The position numbers and the translations under genes are program-made. Below are positions 22,289 to 38,500 of a stretch of DNA of 64,000 bases, piece after piece. The stretch is from Dromiciops gliroides (taxonomy: Eukaryota; Chordata; Mammalia; Microbiotheria; Microbiotheriidae), in contig NC_057866.1 of assembly GCF_019393635.1 (NCBI RefSeq), forward strand, positions 12,286,223 to 12,350,222, written 5' to 3'. The notes beneath the pieces were generated by a model. It saw nothing but the letters and a program-made list of their open reading frames with translations. It was not told the origin of the DNA and did no database searches. The stretch's first letter is position 1. Every line of letters begins with the position of its first letter.

Positions 22289-22500
22289 CGAGGGCGGCGG
22301 CGGCAGCCGCGACTCCAGCTCCGGCTCCGGCTCCAACTCCCTTGCCCAGTCTCAATTCCCTCGCACTGAGGCCAGCCCCGCCCTCCGTCGCCTCCGACCA
22401 ATCAGCGGTGAGGGTTTCGAGGCCCCGCCCAGGCCTGCGTCACGTGGGGAGGGCCTCTTCGGGAAGAGCCATGTTACCGGGAGGTGTCACGTGACTCCAG
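22289..22500 (-). promoter_or_regulatory. TAF6L: TAF6L promoter and first exon
   Basis: CpG-rich block with a GGC-repeat leader, a CCAAT box (GACCAATCAGCG, about 22397) and two CACGTG E-boxes: GCGTCACGTGGG near 22438 and the perfect palindrome GTCACGTGAC near 22485. The palindromic form suits USF/TFE-type bHLH-ZIP factors. The exon boundary is inferred from the donor at 22287. Confidence 0.55.
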
Positions 22501-22724
22501 CCCCTTAAAGAGCCCGCGGAGGTTTTCCTCCTGACCTGAGGAGTTTCTTACTGGGCTCCCCAGAGAGGCTAGCGACTCCGTTTGCCTCGCTGTGGCGATG
22601 CAGACCTACCCGTCCATCCACCCCCAGCCTCAATTCAGCCCGCATTTATGGACACTTTAGGATGCTGCTTTTATCATTGCTCTTTGTGCCCCTTTCCCCT
22701 CTCTAGGAGCTGGCCTCTCCAATT

Positions 22725-22860
22725 GGCTAAACACCCATGAATCGCCTACTACTGCCGGGCACAGTGCGAAGCGATGGGGACTCACGCCCTCCCGGAGCTC
22801 ACAGTCCATGCAAATATGACAACATGCCAACAGATATAGAGAGATCAAGCTGTAGGCTCG
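22725..22860 (-). mobile_element. L2-clade LINE 3' part
   Basis: Reads 'CTACTACTGCCGGGCACAGTG' and 'GGAGCTCACAGTCCATGC'; same family as the copy at 27985-28300. Confidence 0.6.
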
Positions 22861-22865
22861 ATAAT

Positions 22866-23010
22866 GTTGTTTGTCCTCCGGGACCATGACAGATGTCATG
22901 ACTGGCACTGAATTGGGTTTAAGGGAAGGGGAGCTGTGTAGGGTCACCAGCCCCAATCTCCTCCGGAGCCATCTGGGGCCAGTGGCGAGATATAGATCAG
23001 GACGACTGGA
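22866..23010. repeat. Unnamed marsupial interspersed repeat, copy 1
   Basis: 'GTTTGTCCTCCGGGACCATG' to 'CCATCTGGGGCCAGTGGCGA' is matched by 23262-23425 with similar order and spacing. I cannot assign the family. Confidence 0.55.
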
Positions 23011-23017
23011 GATGGTC

Positions 23018-23145
23018 CTGGATGTTTGAGGCAATTGGGTTAAGTGACTTGCCAAGGGTCACACAGCTAGTAAGTATCTGAGGTGAGATTTGAACTCAGG
23101 TCCTCCTGACTCCAGGGTGCTTTATCCACTACCCTACCCAGCTGC
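23018..23145 (-). mobile_element. tRNA-derived SINE
   Basis: Reverse copy: 'GAGGCAATTGGGTTAAGTGA' to 'CCCAGCTGCCCC'. Diverged. Confidence 0.85.
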
Positions 23146-23261
23146 CCCATGTAGAGAGTGAGAGAAGGAGAGGAAGGACAGAAGAAAGGAAGAAGGAGGA
23201 ATGGAGCTTTGTTCAACTGCAGCTGGCTAGTTGGGTCCCCAGTAGGACTGATGTTGCAGAA

Positions 23262-23425
23262 CGTTGGTTGTTGCTTGTCCTTCATTCTCAAAGAGGACCA
23301 TGACATGGAGAAGTGATGTCATGACTTGCAGTAACTTGGAATTAAGTGAGGGAGGGCTGTGGAAAGTCACCAACCTCATTCTATCCTCCAGAGCCATCTG
23401 GGTCCAGTGGCAAGATAAGGATTAA
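23262..23425. repeat. Unnamed marsupial interspersed repeat, copy 2
   Basis: 'GCTTGTCCTTCATTCTCAAA' to 'CCATCTGGGTCCAGTGGCAA', paralogous to 22866-23010. Confidence 0.55.
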
Positions 23426-23464
23426 GAAGGATTGGAGAAGGCTTCCTGTAGGAAGTGGGATTTT

Positions 23465-24793
23465 TAAAAATAGTATTTTTTCCAATTACATGTATATTTT
23501 TCAACATTCTTTTTTGTAAGATTTTGACCTCCAGAATTTTCTCTCTCCCTCTCCTCCCTTTTCCCCCCTCCCTAAGACAGCAAGCAATCTGATATAGGTT
23601 ATACATCACAATCATATTAAACATATTTCCACATTAGTCATGTTGTAAGAGAAGAATCAGAACAAAAGGGGGAAAACACAAGAAAGAAGAAACAACAAAA
23701 ACCAACAAAACAGTATGCTTCAATCTGCATTCAGACTCCATGGTTCTTTGACTGGATGTGGAGAGCATTTTCCATCATTAGTCTTTGGGAATTAATTGTC
23801 TTGGATCACTGTATTGCTGACAAGAACTAAATCCATCACAATTCATTATCCACACAATGTTGTTGTTACTGTGTACAATGTTCTGGTTCTGCTCACTTCA
23901 CTTAGCATCAGTTCATGTTAGTCTTTCCAGATTTTTCTGAAATCACCCTGCTCATCATTTCTTATAGCACAATAGTATTCCATTACATTCATATGCCACA
24001 ACTTATTCAGCCATTCCCCGAATTGATGGGCATCCCCTCCATTTCCAATTCTTAGCCACTCCAAAAAGAGCTGCTATAAATATTTGTGTACATGTGGGTC
24101 CTTTTCCCTTTTTTATGATCTCGTTGAGATACAGACCTAGTAGTGGTATTGATGGTCAAAGAGTATGCACTGTTTTATGCCTTTTGGGCATAGTTCCAAT
24201 TGTTCTACAGAATGGTTGGATCAGTTCACAACTCCACTAGTAGTGCATTAGTGTCCCAATTTTCCCACACCTCCAACATTTATCATTTTCCTTTTCTGTC
24301 CCATTAGCCAATCTGATAGGTGTAAGGTGGCACTTCAGAGTGGTTGTAATTTGCATTTCTCTAATCAATAGTGATTGAAAACCTTTTTTTCATATGGCTA
24401 TAGATAGGTTTAATTTCTTCATCTGAAAACTGCCTGTTCATATTCTTTGACCATTTCTCAATTGGGGAATGACTTGTATTAATTCATTTCTGTATATATT
24501 TGAGAAATGAGGCTTTTATCAGAAATGCTGACTGTAAACATTGTTTCCTAGCTTTCTGCTTTCCTTCTAATCTTGGTAGCACTGGTTTTGTTTGTGCAAA
24601 AACTTCTTAATTTAATTCAATTTAAGTGATACATTTTGCATGCATCTACCTCTTGTTTGGTCATAAATTCTTCCCCTCTCCATAGCTCTGACAGGTAAAT
24701 TATTCCTTCCTTTTCTAATTTGCCTATGACATCACCCTTTATGTCTAAATCATGTACCCATTTTGACTTGACTTTGGTATCTGGTGTGAGATG
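23465..24793 (-). mobile_element. L1 LINE, 3' UTR and ORF2 C-terminal part
   Basis: Reverse-strand L1: poly(T) and 3' UTR at 23465-23620, including the C-rich tract, then antisense ORF2 ('CACAATAGTATTCCATTACA', 'GCCACTCCAAAAAGAGCTGC', 'CTCAATTGGGGAATGACTTG'). The far end is at the segment matching residues LTPYTKIRSKWIHDL of the younger copy at 60.9 kb. L2 minus-strand sequence on both sides suggests it inserted into an older L2. 5'-truncated and full of stops. Confidence 0.88.
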
Positions 24794-24794
24794 T

Positions 24795-25740
24795 TGATCT
24801 GTGCCTAAAGAGGCCAGAGCAAGGAGAGTGTTCTAGGTCTGGGGGACAGCCACTGGGAATACCTGGAGGCTAGAGATGCAGGGTCTTGTTAGTGGTACAG
24901 CCAGGAAGCTGGCATCAGAAGATTGAAGAGAAGATGGGAGGAATCAGGTGTAAGAAGGTAAGGTAAGGGGCAGGTTATGAAAGGCTTTGAAGACCAAACA
25001 AAGCCTTTTGTATCTGATCCTGAAGTGGATAGGGAGCCACTAGATTTTATTGAGTAGGGGAGTGATAAGGTCAGATTTGGGCTTTAGGGAAATCCCTTTG
25101 GTAGCTGAATGGATTAGCTGGAGTGAAGAGCAACTTAAGACAAGCAGTATCCCACCCCCCACCCTCAGCACATATTGCAATAGTCTAGGGGTGAGGGGAC
25201 CAGGGTCTGCACCAGGGTGGGGACTGTCCAAGGAAAGGAGGGAGTCTGTTCCAAATATTCTTCAGAGGTGAAATCTACAAGAGATGCTGCAAAGGTGAAA
25301 TGACAGGCCTTGGCTACAGCTTGGATATGGGGGTGGCAGGTGGGGAAGAGAGGGAGGAGTCCAGGATGACTCCTAACTTGTGAGCCCAAGGGACTGGGAG
25401 GGGGGTGTTGCTCTCAAGAGTAATAGCAGGGGCAGCTAGGTGGTGCAATGGATAGAGCACCTGCCCTGGATTCAGGAGGACCTGAGTTCAAATCCTGGTC
25501 CCAGACATTGACACTTACTAGCTGTGTGACCCTGGGCAAGTCACTTAACCCCAATTGTCTCACCACAAAAACAAACAAACAAAAACAAAGAGTAATAGAG
25601 AAGGTCAGAGGGGAGGAGAGTTTAGGGAGAAAGATGATGAGTTTGGTTTTGGACATGTTGAGTTTAAGGTGTCTATTGGACATCCTGATTGAACTAGAAT
25701 CCAATCTCAATCCTACCCTTAACATTCATTTAAAATTTTG
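24795..25740 (-). mobile_element. L2-clade LINE, RT C-terminal part
   Basis: Read on the minus strand the frames give HIQAVAKACHF, PTLVQTLV.S.LDYCN and LIHSATKGISLKPKSDLITPLLNK, the C-terminal end of an L2/CR1-type ORF2. Decayed. A SINE is inserted at 25430. Confidence 0.82.
25432..25590 (+). mobile_element. tRNA-derived SINE inside the L2 copy
   Basis: SINE1_MD/WSINE1-type, tail CAAACAAACAAAAACAAA. Target site AAGAGTAATAG at about 25417 and 25588. Confidence 0.93.
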
Positions 25741-26174
25741 CATCAGTCTTCATTAAATGAACTTGAACTCTACATCAGGAGGGCAGGGAGGACTGGCCAG
25801 TGAGGACATCTAGCCCCTATCCCACCCCCATCACTGCCACCCAACACTCACTACTTACAGTTCTCCTCTGCCCATGTCTCTAGCTAGAATGGGTGTTAAG
25901 ATCATGGTGCCTCAGAAAAAGACTTAGAAAAGGACTTTTGGTCTCCACTTTTTAGAATAACATCTGAAGCATAGGTATGAGATACTTGTAAAGTCATCCG
26001 ACCTAATAGTTTTTTCCTTCGGCAGCTTATTTATGACTTGTTCAGTTTTTCTCTGAGATTGTATCGTTTCACAGCTTTGTTTCTCTTGCTGTTGTTGGGT
26101 CTGGCATTTATATTTTTGTAGAGACACTTTGATCTCCCTAGAAGTATCTATTTTGCTGATCTAAACTTATATGT

Positions 26175-26640
26175 AGTAGCTTTGGAAAATTCTCTTTGAA
26201 CATTGTGTGATGATCAGCTGTAATAGACTTAACTCTTCTCAGCAATACAATGATCCAAGCCAATTCCAAAGGGCTCATAATGGGAAATGTTCTCCACACC
26301 CAGAAAAAAAGAACTGTGGATTCTAAATACAGATTGAACCATACTGTTTCTACTTTTGTTTTGGGGTTGTTTTTTTGAGGTTTTTTTGATTTGTTCTTTT
26401 GTTCTTTTTCTTTTTTTCCCCTTTTGTTCTGATTCTTCTTTCACAACATGACTGATGAAGAAATATGTTTAATGTGATTGTACATATATAACCTATATCA
26501 GATTGCTTTCTGTCTTGGGGAGGGGGGAGGGAAGGGAGTGAGGCAGAAAAATTTGGAACTAAAAATCTTATGAAAACAAATGTTGAAAACTATCTTTACA
26601 TGTAACTGGAAAATAATAAAACACTTTTATGATTAAAAAG
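26175..26640 (+). mobile_element. L1 LINE 3' UTR fragment
   Basis: 'CTCAGCAATACAATGATCCAAG', 'CAGATTGAACCATACTGTTTC', a GGGGAGGGGGGAGGGAAGGGAG tract and a terminal AATAATAAAACACT. Sense copy, 5'-truncated. Confidence 0.85.
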
Positions 26641-26875
26641 GAAAATTCTCGTTGGTGGCCTTTGAAAGAGCATTTTCAGTGGAGTGGTGGGGTACGTATC
26701 CAGATTGCAAGAGGTTGAGGACTTTTTCTAGAAGTTTAGCCCCGAATGGAAGAGACACTGGGACAATACCTTGAGGGAGTGGCTCTGATGAGTGAAAACA
26801 TTTTAAGGGTGTAGGGGTGCCTGTGGCCAGCAGGGAAGGAGCCAATACATAGAAATTGAATATGAGGAAGGAAGG

Positions 26876-27032
26876 GGCAGCTAGGTGGCACAGTAGATAG
26901 AACACCGGCCCTGGAGTCAGGAGTGCCTGAGTTCAAATCTGGCCTCAGACACTTAACACTTACTAGCTGTGTGACCCTGGGCAAGTCACTTAACCCCAAT
27001 TGCCTCACTTAAAAAAAAGAAAAGAAAAGAAA
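26876..27032 (+). mobile_element. tRNA-derived SINE
   Basis: Full-length SINE with an AAAAGAAAAGAAAAG tail; long duplication GAATATGAGGAAGGAAGG at 26858 and 27033, nearly perfect, so fairly young. Confidence 0.95.
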
Positions 27033-27984
27033 AAGAATATGAGGAAGGAAGGAATGATTGGAGAGACCAAAGCCTGGAGATGATGGGAAGGGATGGCATG
27101 GAGGAAAAATGTAGAGGGCATTTCAGGTGTGGCATAAGGAAAAAGTTCTTAGCACTTGGTTTCTAGTTTCTCAATCAAACTGGAGGCTTGTTGAGAGGGC
27201 GGGGACACACAGCCTTATTATTGTTGATTTGAGAAGAGAACGTTTGGACCAGTTATATAGAGGGTGTGATAAGAGTCCATCGGAAAAGAATTAAACATGA
27301 ATCCAGGTGAGAGTCTGGTTGCCCGAGTCCCTCAGCTGCATTCACTAGCTTCCAAGTGAGAAAAGGCAGCTGGAGGAGAGATGGGTAAGCCAGGGATTAA
27401 GTTTAGGAAGGAATGAGTATCACCAGGATCATGGGGAAAGGGATTCATGGGTAGAAGAAAGTCTTGTGCAAAAGACTTACTAGTCTCAGATTTATAAATT
27501 AAAATGGAGTAATGCTCACGGCTTGGCCAGAAGTTTATTATGCTTTTAACTCTACAAGGTGGGTCATCAAAATAGCCAATGCGCAAAATAGACTCTGGCT
27601 GCCACTGTAGGAAATCAGAACATCAACATCTTATATACATGATTTAGGTTAGAATTGGTCACCCATTCCAATCATTGTGATCAGAAATATTTCATCCTGT
27701 GAGTCCTTGAAGCTCTATGATGGCAGAGCAGGCACTGCAGAGGGTACCACCGCAGGCCTGGCTGGAGTTGTCACATCCAATATCACTGAATAGAATTGAC
27801 TTTTCTCTTTCCACTTGATAAACACCCTGTTCTTAAGTCGGAACTTTGATGTAAAACCCTACAGGCCAAAGGCATTTTTAGAACTTTTCATAAGGATTTT
27901 GAAAGATAGAAGACCCAGATTCCTAGTGTCAGACTGGGGCACCTGGTGGATAGAGAAGGATCTATGTTGAGTGAGACTTCTCCA

Positions 27985-28300
27985 GTCAGCTAATAAGCTG
28001 CCTACTGTGTGCCCAGGCACTGTTGTAAGCCCCGGAGATAGAAAGGCAGACAGTCCCTGTTTGCAAGGAGCTCAAACTCTAATTGGGGGTGGGGGAGTTG
28101 AGGGGAAAGGGGACAAGATGCAAACAAATGTGTACAAACAGTAGACGGGATAAATAGGAAATACCCAACAAAGGAAAGACACTATTGAGAGGGAATGGAA
28201 ATGGAGTGTCTCAATGAACAATAAGGAGGTCACTCAATCAAAGAACACTGTAAGATATAAGGAGGCTGGAAAGGTTTGGGGGCAGAGAACCCAAAGGTCT
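27985..28300 (-). mobile_element. L2-clade LINE 3' part
   Basis: 'CTGCCTACTGTGTGCCCAGGC', 'CAAGGAGCTCAAACTCTAAT' and 'GATAAATAGGAAATACCCAA' read as the reverse of an L2 end. Confidence 0.65.
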
Positions 28301-28329
28301 GTTTGAATATTTGTGTCTAAATGTGTTTG

Positions 28330-28440
28330 TATGTGTGTGTGTATGAGCTATATAGAATATAGTAAATATTATATAATTATATATTATAATTATATAGAAT
28401 ATAGTAGAGAATATGAATTATATAGTATATGTATATATAT
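28330..28440. repeat. AT-rich TATATA low-complexity tract
   Basis: Repeated TATATAGAATATAGTA and TATATAATTATATATTATA units; partly self-complementary. Confidence 0.8.
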
Positions 28441-29539
28441 GATTAATACCTTTTTTTACATCATCTAAATTTCCCACTCTATTCCTCTCCTCACCTCACC
28501 CACAGCCATCCCTCAGCAAATGTCCTTTTAACAATTTTGACTCTGAATCTGAACACCAGTAAAGTACATTTTCATACATAACAAAAAGTGGCTTCTCTGA
28601 AACCCCATCTCTCTCTTCCATGAGGATAGCTGTGGGAAAAGCACACCCTAAGTTTTACACATTCATTTCAAAGCTGACCTGAGCTCCCTTCTGGATATCC
28701 TTCAGTTTTCTTTTGTGAATTTTAAGAAATGTTACAGTGGCCCTCTCCCTTTAGTGTCACCATAGCTAAGTCTCCTTTCTCCTCCTCCTGTTCCCCCTAG
28801 TTAAGGACCAAGAGAAAAAGAAAAACAAACCCCTCTTTAACAAAAAAGCAGTCAAGTAAAACGTCCACTGAGGCCACATCCCTCAACGTAAGTCTCATCC
28901 TGCCCCTTGTGTCCATGCCCTCAGTGTCAGGAGATAGTAACCTGGCTCATTCCGGGATCCTCTGAGACACAGGGGGCATTGCGCTGAGCAGTCTTCAAGG
29001 TTCAGCTGCTTTTCTTGGGCGTTAGTTCAGTTCCAACATCCTAGATTTTCTGTCATTTCTTACATTGCTGTGATGTTGCATTCCATTCACATGCCTCTGT
29101 TGGTGCGGTCACTCCCCCCACCCCCACCTTTGTCTAAGAGACAAGCTAAGGCACCTGCAGGCGTCCGGTTCCTTTTTCAGTCCCATCATCAGGATCAGGA
29201 CATATTTTTTTTTTTTACTTGTGACTATTTTCTTCTCAGTATCATCCCTTTCCCCTTGTCTTGCTTGTCTCTTAGCTGAGTTTGGTGTCTATACCACTAC
29301 TCACAGCAGTGTGAGGTTCATGCCGCCTGTTTTGTCTTCTTCTCACCCCCCTCAGTTATAGCCAGTCTTCTTTTTTTTATCCCCGGAGTGAATCCCTCCT
29401 TTTACCCTCCCTTCTCTTTCCCCTCTTCAGACCCTTAGAACAAAGCCATCACAGTCCCAGGATTTGTTTTTCTTACTGAACTCCCCTAAGGTCCTTGAAA
29501 GACATTAAGGTTCTACTACAGGGCCAAGAGCCCCAAGAG

Positions 29540-29785
29540 ATCCAAGAGGAAAAGGAACTGCATATACAAACGTGTTTACAGGAGCCCCTTTTTTTCAGCG
29601 GTAAAGAATTGGAAGCTGGGGCGTGGCTGAACACAGGATGGCATACAGATGAGATGGCTGTGCTGTGACAAGTGAAGAGGACAGTGTAAGGGGAACTTGG
29701 GAAGACTTGTATGATGCAGTGAACAGACCCAGGAGAATAACTGACAAAATAGCCACACTGTAAAAACCATTTTGGAGAACTTAAG
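29540..29785 (+). mobile_element. L1-like LINE fragment
   Basis: 'GGTAAAGAATTGGAAGCTGG' and 'AACTTGGGAAGACTTGTATG' correspond to the end of L1 ORF2 (compare 61880-62010). Diverged, cut by the SINE at 29788. Confidence 0.7.
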
Positions 29786-29787
29786 CA

Positions 29788-29925
29788 GGGCAGCTAGGTG
29801 GCGCAGTAAATAGAGCACCAGCCCTGGAGTCAGGAGGACCTGAGTTCAAATCTGACCTCAGACACTTGACACTAGCTGTGTGACCCTGGGCAAGTCACTT
29901 AACCCCAACTGCCTCACCCAAAAAG
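29788..29925 (+). mobile_element. tRNA-derived SINE
   Basis: Missing the short ACTTACT step before AGCTGTGTGACCCTGG; tail AAAAAGAAAA. The duplications are blurred (AACTTAAGCA versus AACCTTAAGGA). Confidence 0.88.
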
Positions 29926-30118
29926 AAAACCTTAAGGAATGTCTTGACCAGTGAGCCCGTCTGCAGTGCACTGGCGAAGGCCTATGGCCTCCTTGGCATG
30001 TGAATTCTATGCAGAACCTGATCACTTGGGCTCACAGGCCCAGAGAAAATATCCTGTGTGACGGATCAGGGGACTATGAAACAACCACCATGGAAAGAGT
30101 CAATAAAATGGGACAATG

Positions 30119-30124
30119 TTTATT
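30119..30124 (-). terminator. POLR2G: POLR2G polyadenylation signal
   Basis: AATAAA on the minus strand, 230 bp after the POLR2G stop. Confidence 0.8.
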
Positions 30125-30356
30125 AAGTTAATGCCTGTTACCATCCAGGGTGAGGCACGGGGCTGCCCCAAGAATCTGAGTTAGAAGAAGCTAATAGACA
30201 TCTGAGATGGATCAGCAAAGGCCAGAGGTCTCCCAGACACAAAGAACCTCCTTCCCTCCAGCTTCCAAAGAGCAGCAGGGCCCAGTCTGGGGGACACAGA
30301 GCCGGCCTATCCCACCTCACTGAAGACCAAAATGAAACAAGGAGAGGACTCTCCAT

Positions 30357-34660
<4,304 letters not shown>

Positions 34661-35040
34661 GATGGCGGGGGCGGTGTGATCTCAGCCTACGAGTGACTAC
34701 TTCCCAAAGCCGAGGCCTCAGCCGTCAAGGCCTATGCGGCCTCCGCTGCTCTACAAGCTGCCATAGCTTCCCTGTTACCCTATAAAACAGAAAACTTCTC
34801 GTTTAACACCCTCGGCCAGTCCAAGGCTTCCCGGCGGTTTGTTTTCTTTCCCATAGCCCCCAACCACAGAAAAAGAAAAAACAAAACCTTTGTGACAAAC
34901 ACGCTCAGTCAAGCAACCCAACATCCTTGTATTGGCCATATCTGTTTCTATCTCGGTCCCGTCTTTCCAGACTTCGTGGCTCCGGCGGGGCTACCCCGGG
35001 GAGAGGTGTACCCCGAAGGCTCACCCCTGGAAACTTTTCT

Positions 35041-35182
35041 TTTTTTTAGTGAGGCAATTGGGGTTAAGTGACTTGCCCAGGGTCACACAGCCAGTAAGTG
35101 TTAAGTGTCTGAGGCTGGATTTGAACTCAGGTACTCCTGACTCCAGGGCCAGTGCTCTATCCACTGCGCCACCTAGCTGCCC
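35041..35182 (-). mobile_element. tRNA-derived SINE
   Basis: Reverse full-length copy ('GTGAGGCAATTGGGGTTAAG' to 'CACCTAGCTGCCCC'); flanks GAAACTTTT and GAAACTCTT. Confidence 0.92.
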
Positions 35183-35276
35183 CCCCGAAACTCTTAAACC
35201 GGGTTATCTCCAGGTGGTGGCAGTGACCTCATCCCCCACGCCCCAAGAGCAGGCCACTCCCTGCGGACTTCCTCCT

Positions 35277-35299
35277 CCCCCCCCCCCCCCCCCCCCCCG
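35277..35299. repeat. Poly(C) run
   Basis: More than 20 C in a row; a hot spot for length variation and sequencing error. Confidence 0.95.
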
Positions 35300-35409
35300 T
35301 CTAATCTCCTTTCAATTGTCGTTTCCTACTTGAGACCTTTCCTAGTCCCCCCCCTTCCCCAGGGGTGAGTGCCGCTCATTACTTTGCACGAATCCCGCTG
35401 TATAGGATC

Positions 35410-35415
35410 TTTATT
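35410..35415 (-). terminator. PLD3/4-like gene polyadenylation signal
   Basis: AATAAA on the minus strand, about 135 bp past the stop codon at 35549. Confidence 0.7.
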
Positions 35416-35548
35416 GACCGAGATGTCAGTAACTGTAACTATTCTTTCCCAGTTTGGAAAGTAAGCGTCTTGAGGGCAAGAGCTGCCTCGCTGTCTTAGT
35501 GTCTCCAGCCCCTCCCCCCAAACTGCTGCTAGCACACACGACGGTGCC

Positions 35549-38500
35549 TTAAGGAAGGCCGGCTGATCCCGGAGGCCGGAGCCCGAACGAGCTGACCCCT
35601 CCTCGGCCCCGGGCCGCGCAGGGTGGGTGGGGGCTGAGGGGCTGGGCATAGGGAGAGGTCCAGTCTCGCTCAAAGACAGCCCGAAGCTCCCGCTGCACGG
35701 GGAGCATCTGGGCTCCTAGGGGCCGGATGATCACCAGCCCCACGCCCGTGGTGCGGAGGAAGTAGTCGTGGGACCAGTTGGAGGTGCCTGGAGAGGAAGA
35801 GAAGGGGACAAATGCTAACGCTCTTCCCGCAGACCCTGGAAGTTCAGGTGGATACGTCTGACCGATCTCGTGGCCACCCAGCCCGGCACAGGTCACCCCG
35901 CAGGTCCTTAGCACACCTGCTTTAGATGATGAGTCCCCGGACAGCCGGGCTAGACCTCAGGCTCCCGTGCCCAAGCTCTGCCCGGGGACCTGTGGCTGGC
36001 TGACTCCCCTCCCTTTCAGACCCTCTCCCAGCCCGGGCCCTGGGGCCGCAGCCCCGCCCCTGCTCCCACTGTCTCAGTCCCCGACTCACCAATGTAGGCA
36101 GCCTGGTCAGTGACCATGAACTTGTTGTGATTCATTCGCGCATAGGGGATCTGCCGCTGGTCCTCACTTACCGGTACCACGAACAGCTTCTGCAGGAAAA
36201 GGGTGGGGGCGTTTAAGTGGAAAGCAGTGGGAATTGCTATCGTAGCTCAACGCACTTTTCTTACAACTTCTGAAGGGGGGACGTTGTCCTCATCCGACAG
36301 GTGGGAGACCCGGAGAGTTAGCAAAGGCAGGGCGAGGGCCCTTTCCCCAGTAAACTGCCCCAATACTTACAGGTTCAGTTCTTCCAGATTCACCACCAGG
36401 CATCAGCACTACAGCCCTTTCACAATGCCTGGCCTACAGTAAGTGCTTAATAAATGCTGATGGATCATTCACACCCCTCCCCCCTTTCGTGCCTCCCCCA
36501 AGAAATCACTTTGTGTTTGCCTTGAATATACTTATATGAGGACCTCTTGTTTTCTCTAATAGGAAGGGCAAGCAGTTTCAGTTTTGGTCTTGGTATAGCC
36601 AGTTCCCAAGGACACAGCTCTCCATTTGTTTGTTTGTTTGTTTGTTTGAAATCAGGTCATAATTGATGATTGTTTCTAGAGGTCTTGTACAAAGGAAACT
36701 CAGAACCATCTCTGTTACTGCCAAGCTTCTGTGTTAAATGTGTCACAGCCTTTTAAAGGAGCCTTGCTGGTGCTTTTCATCTTTTTTTGGGGGGGGGGTT
36801 CCAGATCTGTGTTTCATCAATGCTGTGAATACCCTTTATGAAAATCCACTCCCTGATTAGGGTCTGAGCAACCTGCTCACCAGCAGCTTGGAGAGGTTAA
36901 GTCACGGCTGTTCTTGCCCCTGATCTCCCAACACCAAGGCCAAGTCCCCCACTCAGTTTTCCACTGTCTCATCCCACTCCACAAACAGTAGGCACTTAAT
37001 AGATGCTAGCTGAAACCTGGAGTGACTTTGAACTGTGATTAATTCGATGATCAAGTCCAAAAATCTAAAGTTGAAGTATGTGATGCAGAAAGGTGGCTCA
37101 GTGGATAGAGCCCTGAACTTGGAGCCAGGAAGACGAGTTCAAATCTGGCCTCAGACATTGTGTGACTGTGGGCAAACCAATTAACCTATGTCTGCCTGTT
37201 TCCTCATCTGTATAATGAATATCACACCAGTCCTCCCAGGCTAGTTGTGAGCATCAAGGGAGTTAATATTTGTAAAGTGCTTTGCAAACACTATAAAGTG
37301 TCCCCTAAATCCCTGAATGAGATGGGGAGGGAATCAGCATTTATGAAGGGCCCACTAGGAGGGAAGCACATGTGACTTCTCCTGCCTCTGCCTCTGACCT
37401 CTCCCACCTTCCAGACATGGTTTTGTGCTGGGAGGTAAACATGGGGTTGAGGAGACCTGGGCTCAAATCTGTGACTCCGCCTGGTTTCAGCTCCCCCCAA
37501 CAAGAAGTTCCAGGCACCCCCTGGTGCTCTCCTGTCATGTGTCATCCTCCCATTAGACTGTAAGCTCCTTGAGTGCTCAGTACAGCGGTTGGGGCATTTT
37601 GTGGTTTAGTCACGTCCAACCCTTCAGGACTTCATCTGGGGTTTTCTTGGCAGAGATAAGGGAGTGGTTTGCCATGTCCTTCTCCAGCTCATTTTACGGG
37701 TGAGGAAACTGAGGCAAACAGGGTGAGTGACCTGCCCAGGGTCCACCCAGTTAGCAAGTATCTGAGGCTAGATTTGAACTCAGGAAGATGGGTCTTCCCT
37801 GACTCCAGGCCCAGTGCTCCATGCACTATGGCGCCCCCTAGCTGCCCCAGCCTGTTTCTTGAACAGAATTGAAATTTATTTACTAACCATATGAACATGG
37901 GCAAGTTGACTACCTCTTGGAGCCTCAGTTTCCCCATCATTACAATGGGACTAATACTACTTCGAATACCTTCCTCACAGGGTGTGGGGGAGGCTCTGAG
38001 GGAAGGGCTGTTAGGTGCTAAAGGTAAATCCTTGCTATTATAATTCCGTCTCACCACGTGGAGTGGGCAGGACAACGGTGGCTGGGACAGGATGTTCAGG
38101 GCCTCCAGGAATATGAACATGTCAGGATCTGAGTGACGCCAGCAGCTGATAAGCAGTTGGATAGGAAGCCTCCGGTCGCAGGCTGCAGCCCGGAGAGCCG
38201 AGTCCAGCTCTGCCCAGAACCTGGGAGGGAGACCAGGGGTTTCAGGAGATCCTGGATCCCCAGGGCCCAAGGACAAAAGCCAGAGTACTTGTCTTCTAGG
38301 GGGCATCTGTCACTTGGGGAGACAAGAGCAGTGAGAGCCAGAGGTCAGAAGGCCCCAGGGGGCTGAGGGAAGGGGAGGTTCAGGATCTGCTTCCTGGCCC
38401 AGGCAGGCTATCAGGAGGAAAGGGGGGGCGTCACCGAGCCTCTCCCAAAGGACCGAGGCCTCCTCACCTCTTGGGCTGGCAAAACATGCACTGGGGCATC

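Larger units (their letters stand above)
22501..30118. other. TAF6L-POLR2G spacer, mostly interspersed repeats
   Basis: No gene recognised in 7.6 kb. It holds L2 and L1 pieces, five SINEs and an unnamed repeat (listed separately). 25745-26150, 27040-27980 and 28450-29540 give no clear family or exon. 28330-28440 is AT-rich with TATATA runs. The density of repeats and lack of CpG contrast with the gene-dense flanks. Confidence 0.6.

Noticed and set aside
36420-36460. AATAAA-like GCTTAATAAATGCTG as a gene end
   Set aside because: This is the standard tail of an L2 LINE, on the strand opposite to the PLD-like gene and inside its intron.
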